Below are positions 24,251 to 30,437 of a stretch of DNA of 30,437 nucleotides, piece by piece (position 1 is the stretch's first letter; every line of letters starts with the position of its first letter). Where the stretch lies: positions 1-30,437 of the forward strand of contig CAZIKQ010000020.1 in assembly GCA_964540025.1 (NCBI GenBank). The letters are read 5' to 3'. Source of the stretch: RGIG250 sp964540025 (GTDB lineage Bacteria; Bacillota; Negativicutes; Selenomonadales; Selenomonadaceae). The position numbers and the translations under genes are program-made. Below the pieces are notes generated by a model. The model was not told where the DNA came from, made no database searches, and saw nothing but the letters and a program-made list of their open reading frames with translations.

Positions 24251-24599
24251 CACCGCCCCTTTCTCTTCTCGTAATCCCGCTTGTATTTCTCAGCCAGCTT
24301 TAATTGTTTCCTGGGTACCTTTTGAGTCTTTTTTATAAATCCGTTTGTTAATATTGCTTTTTGCCCGAGAAAGAAAAAATACAGCTCTCGGGAAATATCG
24401 CTTCCTACCTTAGCCCTTAGCTCAAATATGCCGTTTCCCAAATATTCAGAATAAGGCATTCTCAGATCCGACCCGTTATTTTCCAAAAGCTCAATCATCC
24501 TGACCATCTTTGCTCTCATTTTGGGTCAAGACTATTCAGAAAATCTCTGGCTGGTTTTTTACCGTTCTTTGTTGTATAGAACTCAACGTCCACGCGCAT
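24250..24599 (-). pseudogene. HigB/RelE-type toxin gene with a one-base frameshift
   Basis: The natural start is ATG 24599 (AGGTG five bases upstream), giving MRVDVEFYTTKNGKKPARDF then LNSLDPK before a TGA. The rest of the protein (MRAKMVRMIELL ... LTNGFIKKTQKVPRKQLK) follows in the next frame from 24519. One missing A in the AAAA run (24519-24522, minus strand) accounts for it: with five A the two parts join as DPK-MRAKM into a normal toxin of about 116 residues. Phage Gp49-like HigB toxins end exactly this way. Either the toxin was inactivated or the base is a sequencing error. The remaining 89-residue frame alone lacks the first strand and helix of the fold and is unlikely to be active. 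Confidence 0.75.
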
Positions 24600-24615
24600 A
24601 ACATCACCTGCAACT

Positions 24616-24644
24616 ATAATATAGGATATATACTATACTGTCAA
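24616..24644 (-). promoter_or_regulatory. promoter/operator of the higBA pair
   Basis: On the minus strand a perfect TTGACA (24644-24639), a 17-base spacer and TATTAT (24621-24616). The spacer and -10 form an imperfect AT palindrome (TATAGTATATA / TATATTATA) that could be the HigA operator. The start codon is 17 bases further. Confidence 0.7.
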
Positions 24645-24674
24645 TCGGTTATTTATCCTTTGATCCGCCCGGCA

Positions 24675-24690
24675 GGCTCCCCTGTGGGGT
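24675..24690. repeat. degenerate palindromic repeat unit
   Basis: GGCTCCCCTGTGGGGTC and the following CGGCCTTGGG resemble one decayed arm of the element at 21401-21526. It marks the edge between the toxin-antitoxin island and the yqeY-rpsU genes. Confidence 0.4.
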
Positions 24691-24740
24691 CGGCCTTGGG
24701 TCGTGGCTCTCCTCCGGGAAAGGCTTCAAGAAAAATCCGT

Positions 24741-24772
24741 AAAAAACAGGCCCCGCATTTCTGCGGGACCTG
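24741..24772 (-). terminator. terminator of rpsU-yqeY
   Basis: On the minus strand CAGGTCCCGCA pairs with TGCGGGGCCTG (one G-T pair) and is followed by TTTTTT. It is 31 bases after the yqeY stop. Confidence 0.85.
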
Positions 24773-24803
24773 CAATCCTTTCGCTGTCAAAACAGCCTCT
24801 GTA

Positions 24804-25253
24804 TCAGCCAATCGCTTCCTTGACCAGCTGGTTCACCAGCTTGCCATCGGCCTTGCCCTTGACCTTCGGCATGAGCTCCTTCATGACCTTGCCCATGTCC
24901 TTTGGCCCCTGCGCACCGACAGCGGCAACAGCCTCATCCACCAGGGCCCTGACCTCCGCTTCCGAAAGCTGAGCCGGCAGATACTCCATGAGAATGGCTA
25001 CATCCGCTTCGTTCTGAGCCACCAGATCCTCTCGGCCGCCCTTTTTGAACTCCTCGATGGAGTCCCGGCGCTGTTTGACTTCTTTGCTGATGACGGCCAG
25101 AACACCCTCATCGTCCAGCTCGACCTTCTGGTCGATCTCTATCTGGCGGACAGCCCCGCGGACCAGTCTGATGACGCTCAAGCGCGCCTTTCCGGCCTCA
25201 CGGGCCTTCATGGCTTCTTTCATGTCATTGGCGAGCTTTTCCTTCAGGGACAT
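24804..25253 (-). CDS. GatB/YqeY domain-containing protein
   Basis: A 149-residue cytoplasmic protein consisting almost entirely of the YqeY domain: MSLKEKLANDMKEAMKA, RLSVIRLVRGAVRQIEID, EYLPAQLSEAEV and the C-terminal GKADGKLVNQLVKE. This domain resembles the tRNA-binding tail of GatB (Asp/Glu-tRNA amidotransferase), but free-standing YqeY has no settled role. It follows rpsU by 34 bases and shares its promoter and terminator, an arrangement widespread in Bacillota. Confidence 0.95.
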   Translation of the reverse strand: MSLKEKLANDMKEAMKAREAGKARLSVIRLVRGAVRQIEIDQKVELDDEGVLAVISKEVKQRRDSIEEFKKGGREDLVAQNEADVAILMEYLPAQLSEAEVRALVDEAVAAVGAQGPKDMGKVMKELMPKVKGKADGKLVNQLVKEAIG

Positions 25254-25287
25254 ACTATACCTCCGTCACCGGCGCGGCTAAGAAAGC

Positions 25288-25470
25288 TCACGCGCGGAAT
25301 TTACGCTTGCGGGCAGCCTCGGACTTCTTCTTGCGGCGGACGCTTGGTTTCTCATAGTGCTCGCGTTTCCTGACCTCGGCCAAAGTGCCGGCTTTCTGGC
25401 AGGTGCGCTTAAAGCGGCGCAGAGCGCTGTCAATGCTTTCGTTTTTGCCGACCTTTACTTCGTTAGCCAT
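25288..25470 (-). CDS. rpsU: 30S ribosomal protein S21
   Basis: Sixty residues, strongly basic at the C terminus. KVGKNESIDSALRRFKRTCQ followed by KAGTLAEVRKREHYEKPS is diagnostic. S21 binds the small subunit near the 3' end of 16S rRNA and helps initiation. The start ATG has a G-rich binding site (GGGGGG) about seven bases upstream. It is the first gene of the rpsU-yqeY operon. Confidence 0.98.
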   Translation of the reverse strand: MANEVKVGKNESIDSALRRFKRTCQKAGTLAEVRKREHYEKPSVRRKKKSEAARKRKFRA

Positions 25471-25520
25471 CGTGTTTCCCCCCCTCCACCAAACCTGGGG
25501 TTGTAGTGTGATACCCGTTC

Positions 25521-25549
25521 ATTATACTGAAAATCCCCTGCAATGTCAA
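25521..25549 (-). promoter_or_regulatory. perfect consensus sigma-70 promoter of rpsU-yqeY
   Basis: On the minus strand TTGACA (25549-25544), exactly 17 bases, and TATAAT (25526-25521): both boxes and the spacing match consensus. This fits the high expression expected for a ribosomal protein. Confidence 0.9.
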
Positions 25550-25593
25550 ACCGATATCAGCAAATCAGACCGTCTTAAAAAATTTTTCTGACC

Positions 25594-25938
25594 TCAGCCC
25601 GGAGGCCACGCCATATCCCGTCCCCCCAGCAAGTGAAAGTGCAGGTGCATTACCGTTTGACCGCCCCGGGCGCCGGTATTTGCCACCAGGCGAAAGCCCT
25701 CCTTGAGACCGAGCTTCTCCGCCAGAGCCGGGACAACCTCTCCCAGAATATGTCCGGCCAGCTCCTTTTCTGCCTTTAGTCCAAGCACATTGGCAATATG
25801 CTTTTTGGGTATGATGAGGACGTGAACGGGAGCCTGGGGCTCAAGATCGTTAAAGGCTACAACCTGATCATCCTCATATACAAGGGCAGCGGGAATTTCC
25901 TTAGCGGCAATTTTACAGAAAACGCAATCGTCAGCCAT
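25594..25938 (-). CDS. HIT family nucleotide hydrolase (HINT-like)
   Basis: A 114-residue histidine-triad protein. DDCVFCKIAAKEIPA is the N-terminal zinc-like motif, VHVLIIPKKHI the central strand, and HLHFHLLGG the histidine triad whose middle histidine attacks nucleoside phosphoramidates such as AMP-lysine. ATG 25938 is preferred (G-run GGGGGG five bases upstream); the 40 extra codons of the longer frame are unlike the family. It lies 113 bases after the permease gene and is probably transcribed separately or by read-through. Confidence 0.95.
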   Translation of the reverse strand: MADDCVFCKIAAKEIPAALVYEDDQVVAFNDLEPQAPVHVLIIPKKHIANVLGLKAEKELAGHILGEVVPALAEKLGLKEGFRLVANTGARGGQTVMHLHFHLLGGRDMAWPPG

Positions 25939-26051
25939 CTTTTTCCCCCCTTTGATTTTACGCTGTAACAAACCATCTCGGTTAATTCGACGAGTTATGT
26001 ATCTATATATTCTGGCTATTAAAAAATATTCCTGCCGGACCGCCGGAAAAA

Positions 26052-27155
26052 TTAGCAAAAAAAATACGTGAGAACTCCGATGACCGCCAGCCCGATAATG
26101 TTGTAATATGTAAACATCCGCAGGTAGGCCCCCGCCTGAGCCGGATATTCCATAACAAAGAGCTTGAAGGAGATCACGCTGGCCATGGAGGCGATGAGGG
26201 TCCCCATGCCGCCGATGTTCACGCCCAGCAGCAGGGCGTCGGCATTCTGCGGAGCAGTAAGCCCGGCCAGCAGCATTGCGGCGGGCACATTGCTCACCAC
26301 CTGACTGAGGCCCAGCCCCGCCAGATACGTTCCGCCGGAGGTGGCTAACAGTCCCTTCCGGATCTGTTCAACGAAAGCCGTATGGCTGATATTGCCAATA
26401 AAGATAAAGGAGGCGGCGAAGGTCAGCAGCAGACTGTAGTCCACCTGGCGGAACAGCCTTCGCGCCGCCGCAGCGAAAAACGCCGCCGTCACAGCCAGCG
26501 CCAGATATTTGTCCACCAGGTGAACCACCGCCCCGATATTGAACAGCAGCAGGGCCAGGTAGATAAGCAGCCGTCCCCGGGACTGCTGCTCCGGCAGGTC
26601 CAGCGTCAGCTCCAGTTCCTTTCCCTCCGTCCTGACCGTAAGCAACAGCAGAAAAATTATGGATAGCGCCGTAGCCGGAAGCATCGTCCCCAGAAACCCG
26701 GTGAGATTATAATCAAAAAAAGAATAGAGAAAAAGGTTTTGGGGATTGCCGGGGGGCGTTGCCATACTGCCAAGGTTTGCGGCCAGGGTCTGCAAAATGA
26801 CCGTCCGCCTCATGTCCATCCCGATTTTCCGGCCAATGACGAGAGCCAGCGGCACAAAGGTGAGCAGGGCCACATCGTTTGTCACGAACATGGAGGAGAC
26901 ATAAGTCACCGCCAAAAGGGCCGCCGTCACCTGCCGGCGACTCCGGCAGCGGTTCAGCAGCAAGACGGCCAGCCAGTCCAGGAACCGCACCGACTTCAGT
27001 CCGGCCACCACCAGCATCAGGGAGAGCAGGACGCTCAATACCCCAAAATCTATGTACTCAATTTTCGGCGAGCGCCAAAGGGAAGAAGCCGCCGCCAGCA
27101 ATGTCGCCAGGCACAGAACGGCTTCCTGCTTCAAAAAGTTTTTTATTCTGTTCAT
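26052..27155 (-). CDS. ArsB/NhaD/SLC13-type ion permease
   Basis: A 367-residue membrane protein with about 10 hydrophobic segments. MFVTNDVALLTFVPLAL (near residue 90) and VVSNVPAAMLLAG (near 288) are the paired re-entrant motifs of the ion-transporter superfamily, and MATPPGNPQNLFLY (about 131-144) is a further family block. Members move arsenite, Na+, or di/tricarboxylates; which applies here cannot be read. ATG 27155 lies nine bases after the NlpC/P60 stop; a TTG directly following that stop (27164) is the alternative. Neither has a good binding site, so translation is likely coupled. Its place behind a zinc-type ArsR regulator makes a metal or metal-chelate substrate worth testing. Confidence 0.8.
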   Translation of the reverse strand: MNRIKNFLKQEAVLCLATLLAAASSLWRSPKIEYIDFGVLSVLLSLMLVVAGLKSVRFLDWLAVLLLNRCRSRRQVTAALLAVTYVSSMFVTNDVALLTFVPLALVIGRKIGMDMRRTVILQTLAANLGSMATPPGNPQNLFLYSFFDYNLTGFLGTMLPATALSIIFLLLLTVRTEGKELELTLDLPEQQSRGRLLIYLALLLFNIGAVVHLVDKYLALAVTAAFFAAAARRLFRQVDYSLLLTFAASFIFIGNISHTAFVEQIRKGLLATSGGTYLAGLGLSQVVSNVPAAMLLAGLTAPQNADALLLGVNIGGMGTLIASMASVISFKLFVMEYPAQAGAYLRMFTYYNIIGLAVIGVLTYFFC

Positions 27156-27164
27156 TGCGGCCAA

Positions 27165-28046
27165 TCACTTAATCAAATGCTTTGCGCCTGCATAGCGGGG
27201 CTTCCAGTATTCGTTGGAAAGGCTGTCGATGCGGACGCCCTTTGAGGTGGAGGCGTGGATGAAGCTGCCGTTTCCCAGATAAAGTCCCACGTGGGAGATC
27301 TCCCGGCGGTCGTCGGAAAAGAAAACCAAGTCTCCCTTCACCAGGCGCTTCATCCCTTCCACCCGGCGGCCGATATCATACTGATCATCCGCCCCCCGGG
27401 GCACCTTAGAGCCCTGCCTCCCGAATATATACATGATGTAGCCGGAGCAGTCAAAACCCTTGGGATCGGCGCCTCCGTACACATACTTCACGCCGATGTA
27501 TTTCCTGGCGGTCTTTATGAGGGCCTCAACCTTTTTGGCGGGGAAAAATGGCGCCGTTTCCCGGCAGGCGATTTTCATATCGCCGGTTTTTTTCGCGTCC
27601 TTATCCTTTTTATTCCGGGATTTTTTCGCTTTCTTCGGGGGCTTTTCCTTTTTCGCCGGCTTGGCGGTTTTTATCGAGGTTTTTGCCCCTTCTGTCCCGG
27701 AAACGGACGGCGGCTTTACCGTGGGCTTTTTTACCGCTGACGGCGACGGCTGTCTCCCGCCCGCTTTGGGAACGGATTTTGCGGCTGGAGCATTTCCCCC
27801 CGCCGGAAATTTTGCAGGCTTAGCCGTTCTGTCGGGCACGCCGTCGACCGCCCTCGCCGACAGCGCCAAGATCCGGCCGTAATCCGCCGGCTCTCCGGCC
27901 AACGCCGTTACCGGCGGCAAAAAAAAGCAAACCACTACCGTAAGGGCAGTGATTTTTTTCATAACGGCAGCGCCGTTGACTGCCGGCCAAGAGAAGCTGC
28001 CCGGCAACTTTCTGATTTTCCTGAAAGACTTCCTTATCCCATTCAT
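27165..28046 (-). CDS. secreted NlpC/P60 cell-wall endopeptidase with Lys-rich linker
   Basis: The C-terminal domain (about residues 170-293) is a C40 peptidase that cleaves peptidoglycan stem peptides. The catalytic C200 is in GFDCSGYIMY, H252 in ISHVGLYLG and H264 in FIHAST. A hydrophobic signal peptide (MKKITALTVVVCFFLPPVTALA, about residues 29-50) ends in ALA. Between them is a long disordered Pro/Ala/Lys stretch, extremely basic around residues 127-153, probably a wall-polymer contact. Two starts are possible: ATG 28046 (weak AGGTG upstream) gives a 28-residue extension before the signal; ATG 27962 starts at the signal itself. It lies 14 bases after arsR and is followed directly by the permease, so the three form an operon. 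Confidence 0.88.
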   Translation of the reverse strand: MNGIRKSFRKIRKLPGSFSWPAVNGAAVMKKITALTVVVCFFLPPVTALAGEPADYGRILALSARAVDGVPDRTAKPAKFPAGGNAPAAKSVPKAGGRQPSPSAVKKPTVKPPSVSGTEGAKTSIKTAKPAKKEKPPKKAKKSRNKKDKDAKKTGDMKIACRETAPFFPAKKVEALIKTARKYIGVKYVYGGADPKGFDCSGYIMYIFGRQGSKVPRGADDQYDIGRRVEGMKRLVKGDLVFFSDDRREISHVGLYLGNGSFIHASTSKGVRIDSLSNEYWKPRYAGAKHLIK

Positions 28047-28060
28047 GCCAGCACCTGCCC

Positions 28061-28582
28061 TCAGCCGTGCCGTACGTGCTCAAGACCAAGCCGCATGAGC
28101 TTCACCACGTGATCATCGTCGAGAGAGTACCAGGCCTCTTTCCCTTCCCGGCGGCAGGTAACCACCCGGGCCGCCCGAAGCACCCGCAGCTGATGGCTTA
28201 TGGCCGACGGCTGCATACCCAGCGCCCCGGCAATATCCCCCACCCGCATTTCCCCGGCGGCAATTTTCCCCAGCAACTTTATTCTGGTGGTATCACCCAG
28301 CATTTTGAAGAGATCCGCCAGCCGTCCACCGGTGGCGTCCTCCAGCCGGGAAAGCTCCGCCGCCAGCTCCGCGTCGGCCACGCAGTCAGCCCCGGATTGC
28401 TTCGGCCTGAAAGCATTCTCCGCCGCTGCCATCGCTTCCTCCTGTTCTTCCAGTCCTTCCGAACCTTCTCCGGCCTCCCGCGCCCTCCGTTCATACTCCT
28501 CCGCGTGCTTTGCCCGGAGCCTTCCGCCCTTCGCCGTCAGGTGGCTCCCCAGCTTTGGGACTTCAACGTTCAAATGAAGCAT
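28061..28582 (-). CDS. ArsR/SmtB-family metal-responsive repressor with alpha-5 zinc site
   Basis: The second half (about residues 80-173) is a winged helix: LFKMLGDTTRIKLLGKIAAG, then GDIAGALGMQPSAISHQLRV as the helix-turn-helix. The last helix carries D156, H158, H169 and H172, spaced exactly as the zinc ligands D84, H86, H97 and H100 of S. aureus CzrA, so zinc (or Co) should release it from DNA. The first 75 residues are an unusual extension, charged and helical, with one cysteine (C67). Most family members are 100-125 residues. The start has GGGGGG five bases upstream. It heads an operon with an NlpC/P60 hydrolase and a permease, and probably represses it. Confidence 0.88.
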   Translation of the reverse strand: MLHLNVEVPKLGSHLTAKGGRLRAKHAEEYERRAREAGEGSEGLEEQEEAMAAAENAFRPKQSGADCVADAELAAELSRLEDATGGRLADLFKMLGDTTRIKLLGKIAAGEMRVGDIAGALGMQPSAISHQLRVLRAARVVTCRREGKEAWYSLDDDHVVKLMRLGLEHVRHG

Positions 28583-28626
28583 AGTATCCCCCCTGATTCA
28601 TCTGTTTATCTGTTCATATCACTCAT

Positions 28627-28655
28627 ATACTATGCCATAATTCGGAAAATTGCAA
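28627..28655 (-). promoter_or_regulatory. promoter of the arsR operon with nearby repeats
   Basis: On the minus strand TTGCAA (28655-28650), 17 bases, and TAGTAT (28632-28627). Just downstream is a direct repeat AACAGAT-A-AACAGAT (about 28597-28611) within an AT-rich stretch, a possible binding site for the repressor, although it lacks the clear 12-2-12 inverted repeat of SmtB operators. Confidence 0.5.
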
Positions 28656-28668
28656 AACAAAATTTTAT

Positions 28669-29313
28669 TCAATTTGTTATTGCTGTTTCCAGCGCCTTTT
28701 GTTGCTCCCCGTATTTCTCTTCTCCCTGCAATTTGTCCGCCCGATAGCGGAAGGTAGCCAGGGGCATACGGCACCGCCGGGCAGCTTCCGAGCCTTTGAG
28801 CTTTCCCTGCCGCCAGGCATCAACCAAAAGAGGAAAATTTTTCGGCAGCGGCCTGGGACGGCGGCCCAAATGAACGCCCCGGGCCCTGGCGGCGGCAATT
28901 CCCTGGGCTTGCCGCTCCCTGATATTGTTTCGCTCGCTCTCCGCCACGAAGGAAAGAATCTGGAGCACCAGATCGGCAATGAACGTTCCCATGAGGTTCT
29001 TTTCCCGGCTGGTATCCAAAAGGGGCATATCGAGCACCACCATCTCCACTTTTATTTTTTTCGTCAGCAGCTGCCACTGCTCCAATATTTCCACATAGTT
29101 TCGCCCCAGGCGGTCAATGCTGGTGACGTAGAGAACGTCCCCCTCCCGCAGTCGTTTTTTCAATTGCTTGTACGCGGGCCGTTCAAAATCCTTACCGGAC
29201 TGTTTGTCCACGAAGATGCTGCCCGGCGCTACTCCCTTTTCTCTCAATTTTCTCAGCTGTCTGTCCTCGTTCTGGTCAAGGCTCGATACTCTTACATAAC
29301 CATAAGTCGCCAT
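28669..29313 (-). CDS. serine recombinase (resolvase/invertase family)
   Basis: A 214-residue small serine recombinase. YGYVRVSSLDQNEDRQ holds the nucleophile S10 with R8; DRLGRNY is the second active-site block and FVAESERNNIRERQ the dimer helix. The C-terminal part (about 160-205) is a helix-turn-helix, KGSEAARRCRMPLATFRYRA, as in Tn3 resolvases and Hin/Gin invertases. It would cut and re-join DNA at short dyad sites. GGGAGGAG lies five bases before the ATG. No transposase or obvious res site is near, so this is an orphan, possibly a transposon or plasmid remnant. A minus-strand -10-like TATACT sits at 29340-29335. Confidence 0.92.
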   Translation of the reverse strand: MATYGYVRVSSLDQNEDRQLRKLREKGVAPGSIFVDKQSGKDFERPAYKQLKKRLREGDVLYVTSIDRLGRNYVEILEQWQLLTKKIKVEMVVLDMPLLDTSREKNLMGTFIADLVLQILSFVAESERNNIRERQAQGIAAARARGVHLGRRPRPLPKNFPLLVDAWRQGKLKGSEAARRCRMPLATFRYRADKLQGEEKYGEQQKALETAITN

Positions 29314-29394
29314 CTCTTCTCCTCCCCTGTGTACAGTATAATCATCTTTCCGGCTGCCGGGAGGAGTATTTGAAATTTATACCGGCTAAAAGCC

Positions 29395-29434
29395 GAACGC
29401 CCGCCGCGCAGGATGATCTGCACAGCGGGCGTTC
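29395..29434 (-). terminator. long hairpin after the HAD gene
   Basis: Arms 29395-29411 and 29418-29434 form a 17-bp stem (two G-T pairs on the minus strand) around a 6-base loop, 22 bases after the HAD stop. The T run that follows is poor (GGCTTTTAGCC, itself a mini-hairpin), so termination efficiency is uncertain. Confidence 0.6.
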
Positions 29435-29455
29435 CCGGTCGTTATTTGGTTTTAT

Positions 29456-30274
29456 TCAGATAAGTCCCTGGTCAAGCCACTGGTTTATAGTCCTTGTGAC
29501 GCCGTATTCGTAGTTGGGGGGAGCGATGCAGCCGGCAATTTCCTTCAGACCGGCATAGGCGTTCTCCACGGCCACGCCCAAACCCACGTCCCTGACCATT
29601 TCATAGTCGTTCATAAAATCGCCGAAGGCGGCGCACTCCTCCGGCTTGACGCCAAACATTCCCGCCAGGCGAAGGGCGGCGGTCCCTTTGCTGTAGCCCG
29701 GCATCTGAATATCAGTCCAAAAGTCTGAGCTGTGGATCACCTGCAACCGGGGCTCGAAGCGTCTGAGGGCCGGATAGGTAATTTCCAGAGTAGTGCCGCC
29801 GGCGGCAACGGAGGTGGCGATCTTCACGACCTGGCCGTACCGTTCCGGGTCGTCTACTACCTGCTCCAAATCCTCAACAAATTCATGATGGGTGAAAAAT
29901 TTGTCCATGGCGGCGGTGTAGGGACGCCACTTTTCAGTGACGTAGGCGACGGTGGGAGCGCAGAGAACGGGATAAGCTCCCGGCAGCTTGTCCGCAAAGC
30001 GGACCACTTCTCTGACCAATTCGCCGGGGATGGGGTAGGAGAAAAGCTCCCTGCCCTGAAAGAAAGCGCAGGTACCGTTCTCGGAGATAAACGCAAAATC
30101 ATCAAAGTAATCCGCCATCTGGTTCACCAGAGCGGTATACTGCCGTCCGCTGGCGGGGCAGAAGCGGCAGCCCCGCTCCTTCAGGCGGCTGATAGTGGCG
30201 TCAAAATCAGGGGGGAGGTTTCCCTCATCGTCCAGCAGAGTGCCGTCCATGTCGGTAAAAATCAGCTTGATCAT
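29456..30274 (-). CDS. Cof-type HAD family phosphatase
   Basis: A 272-residue cytoplasmic phosphatase of the HAD IIB (Cof) class. All four motifs are present: FTDMDGT (nucleophile D8, acid D10), CPASGR (S42), SKGTA (K196) and FGDFMNDYEM (D219, D223 for magnesium). The cap domain between motifs II and III sets substrate choice; sugar phosphates or FMN/PLP-type phosphates are typical. GGAG lies seven bases before the ATG. It is followed by its own hairpin and appears monocistronic. Confidence 0.93.
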   Translation of the reverse strand: MIKLIFTDMDGTLLDDEGNLPPDFDATISRLKERGCRFCPASGRQYTALVNQMADYFDDFAFISENGTCAFFQGRELFSYPIPGELVREVVRFADKLPGAYPVLCAPTVAYVTEKWRPYTAAMDKFFTHHEFVEDLEQVVDDPERYGQVVKIATSVAAGGTTLEITYPALRRFEPRLQVIHSSDFWTDIQMPGYSKGTAALRLAGMFGVKPEECAAFGDFMNDYEMVRDVGLGVAVENAYAGLKEIAGCIAPPNYEYGVTRTINQWLDQGLI

Positions 30275-30437
30275 TTTATTGCTCCATTCTTATGGGTATC
30301 AAAGGGGCTGTCAGCACAGCTGACTGGGAAAATAAATCGACCGCTTGCCTTGTCTGTAACCCCTCCGGCTTGTAAAACTCAAAAACACATTCAGTGGAGA
30401 AACATAGAACGATAATGCAAACCAGAGATCTCCATTA
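30275..30437. other. non-coding window edge
   Basis: The interval upstream of the HAD gene contains a short perfect palindrome GTCAGC-ACA-GCTGAC (30310-30324) but no convincing promoter or gene. A piece near 30360 (TAACCCCTCCGGCTTG) faintly resembles one arm of the inverted-repeat element. Confidence 0.4.

Noticed and set aside
24250..24519. 89-residue frame as a complete toxin gene starting at ATG 24519
   Set aside because: It lacks the N-terminal part of the fold, which is found immediately upstream in another frame with a proper start and promoter.
26020..26051. Terminator after the permease gene (CCGGCGGTCCGG with T run)
   Set aside because: The stem is short and overlapping alternatives exist; not firm enough to list as a feature.
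30358..30374. Fragment of the palindromic element near the right edge
   Set aside because: Only about a dozen bases resemble the arm and the palindromic core is absent.

Overview
The window looks like a chromosome segment of a moderately GC-rich anaerobic Bacillota. A Negativicutes relative (Veillonella/Acidaminococcus/Selenomonas side) is my best guess, inferred from the GlgC/GlgD pair, the bifunctional GH13-MalQ protein, the rpsU-yqeY pair and the DUF2225/DUF4127 genes. No rRNA, tRNA or CRISPR array was seen. One 10-N assembly gap lies at 8164-8173.

Layout. 1-5.1 kb (+ strand): a fosmidomycin-resistance-like MFS exporter, a DUF6125 protein, a dCache-type chemoreceptor, and a decayed XRE regulator whose frame is cut by a TAG where its family normally has Trp. 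5.1-9.3 kb (- strand): a compact DUF2225 - DUF4127 - NhaC antiporter cluster; the first two genes overlap by GTGA and DUF4127 is interrupted by the gap. 9.4-21.3 kb (- strand): a complete glycogen cluster transcribed glgC-glgD-glgP-glgB-glgA-(hairpin)-CBM34/GH13-MalQ fusion. It covers ADP-glucose synthesis, chain elongation, branching, phosphorolysis and debranching/transglycosylation. Three consecutive genes (glgP, glgB, glgA) use non-ATG starts.

21.3-24.8 kb is an accessory, more AT-rich island. It holds a MITE-like inverted-repeat element built from CTCCCCTACAGGGGAG-type palindromes (degenerate copies nearby and at the window start), an aromatic-type aminotransferase, a DinJ/YafQ toxin-antitoxin pair with a textbook operator-promoter, and a HigBA-type pair whose toxin gene carries a one-base homopolymer frameshift. 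24.8-26 kb returns to core genes: yqeY and rpsU from a perfect consensus promoter, then a HIT hydrolase. 26-28.7 kb (- strand) is a tight operon of an ArsR/SmtB regulator with a complete alpha-5 zinc site, an NlpC/P60 wall hydrolase and an ArsB/NhaD/SLC13-type permease. 28.7-30.3 kb has a serine recombinase and a Cof-type HAD phosphatase.

The best candidates for something under-described are the zinc-sensor/wall-hydrolase/permease operon, the DUF2225-DUF4127-NhaC unit and the palindromic repeat family. Everything rests on reading the sequence; no database search was possible.
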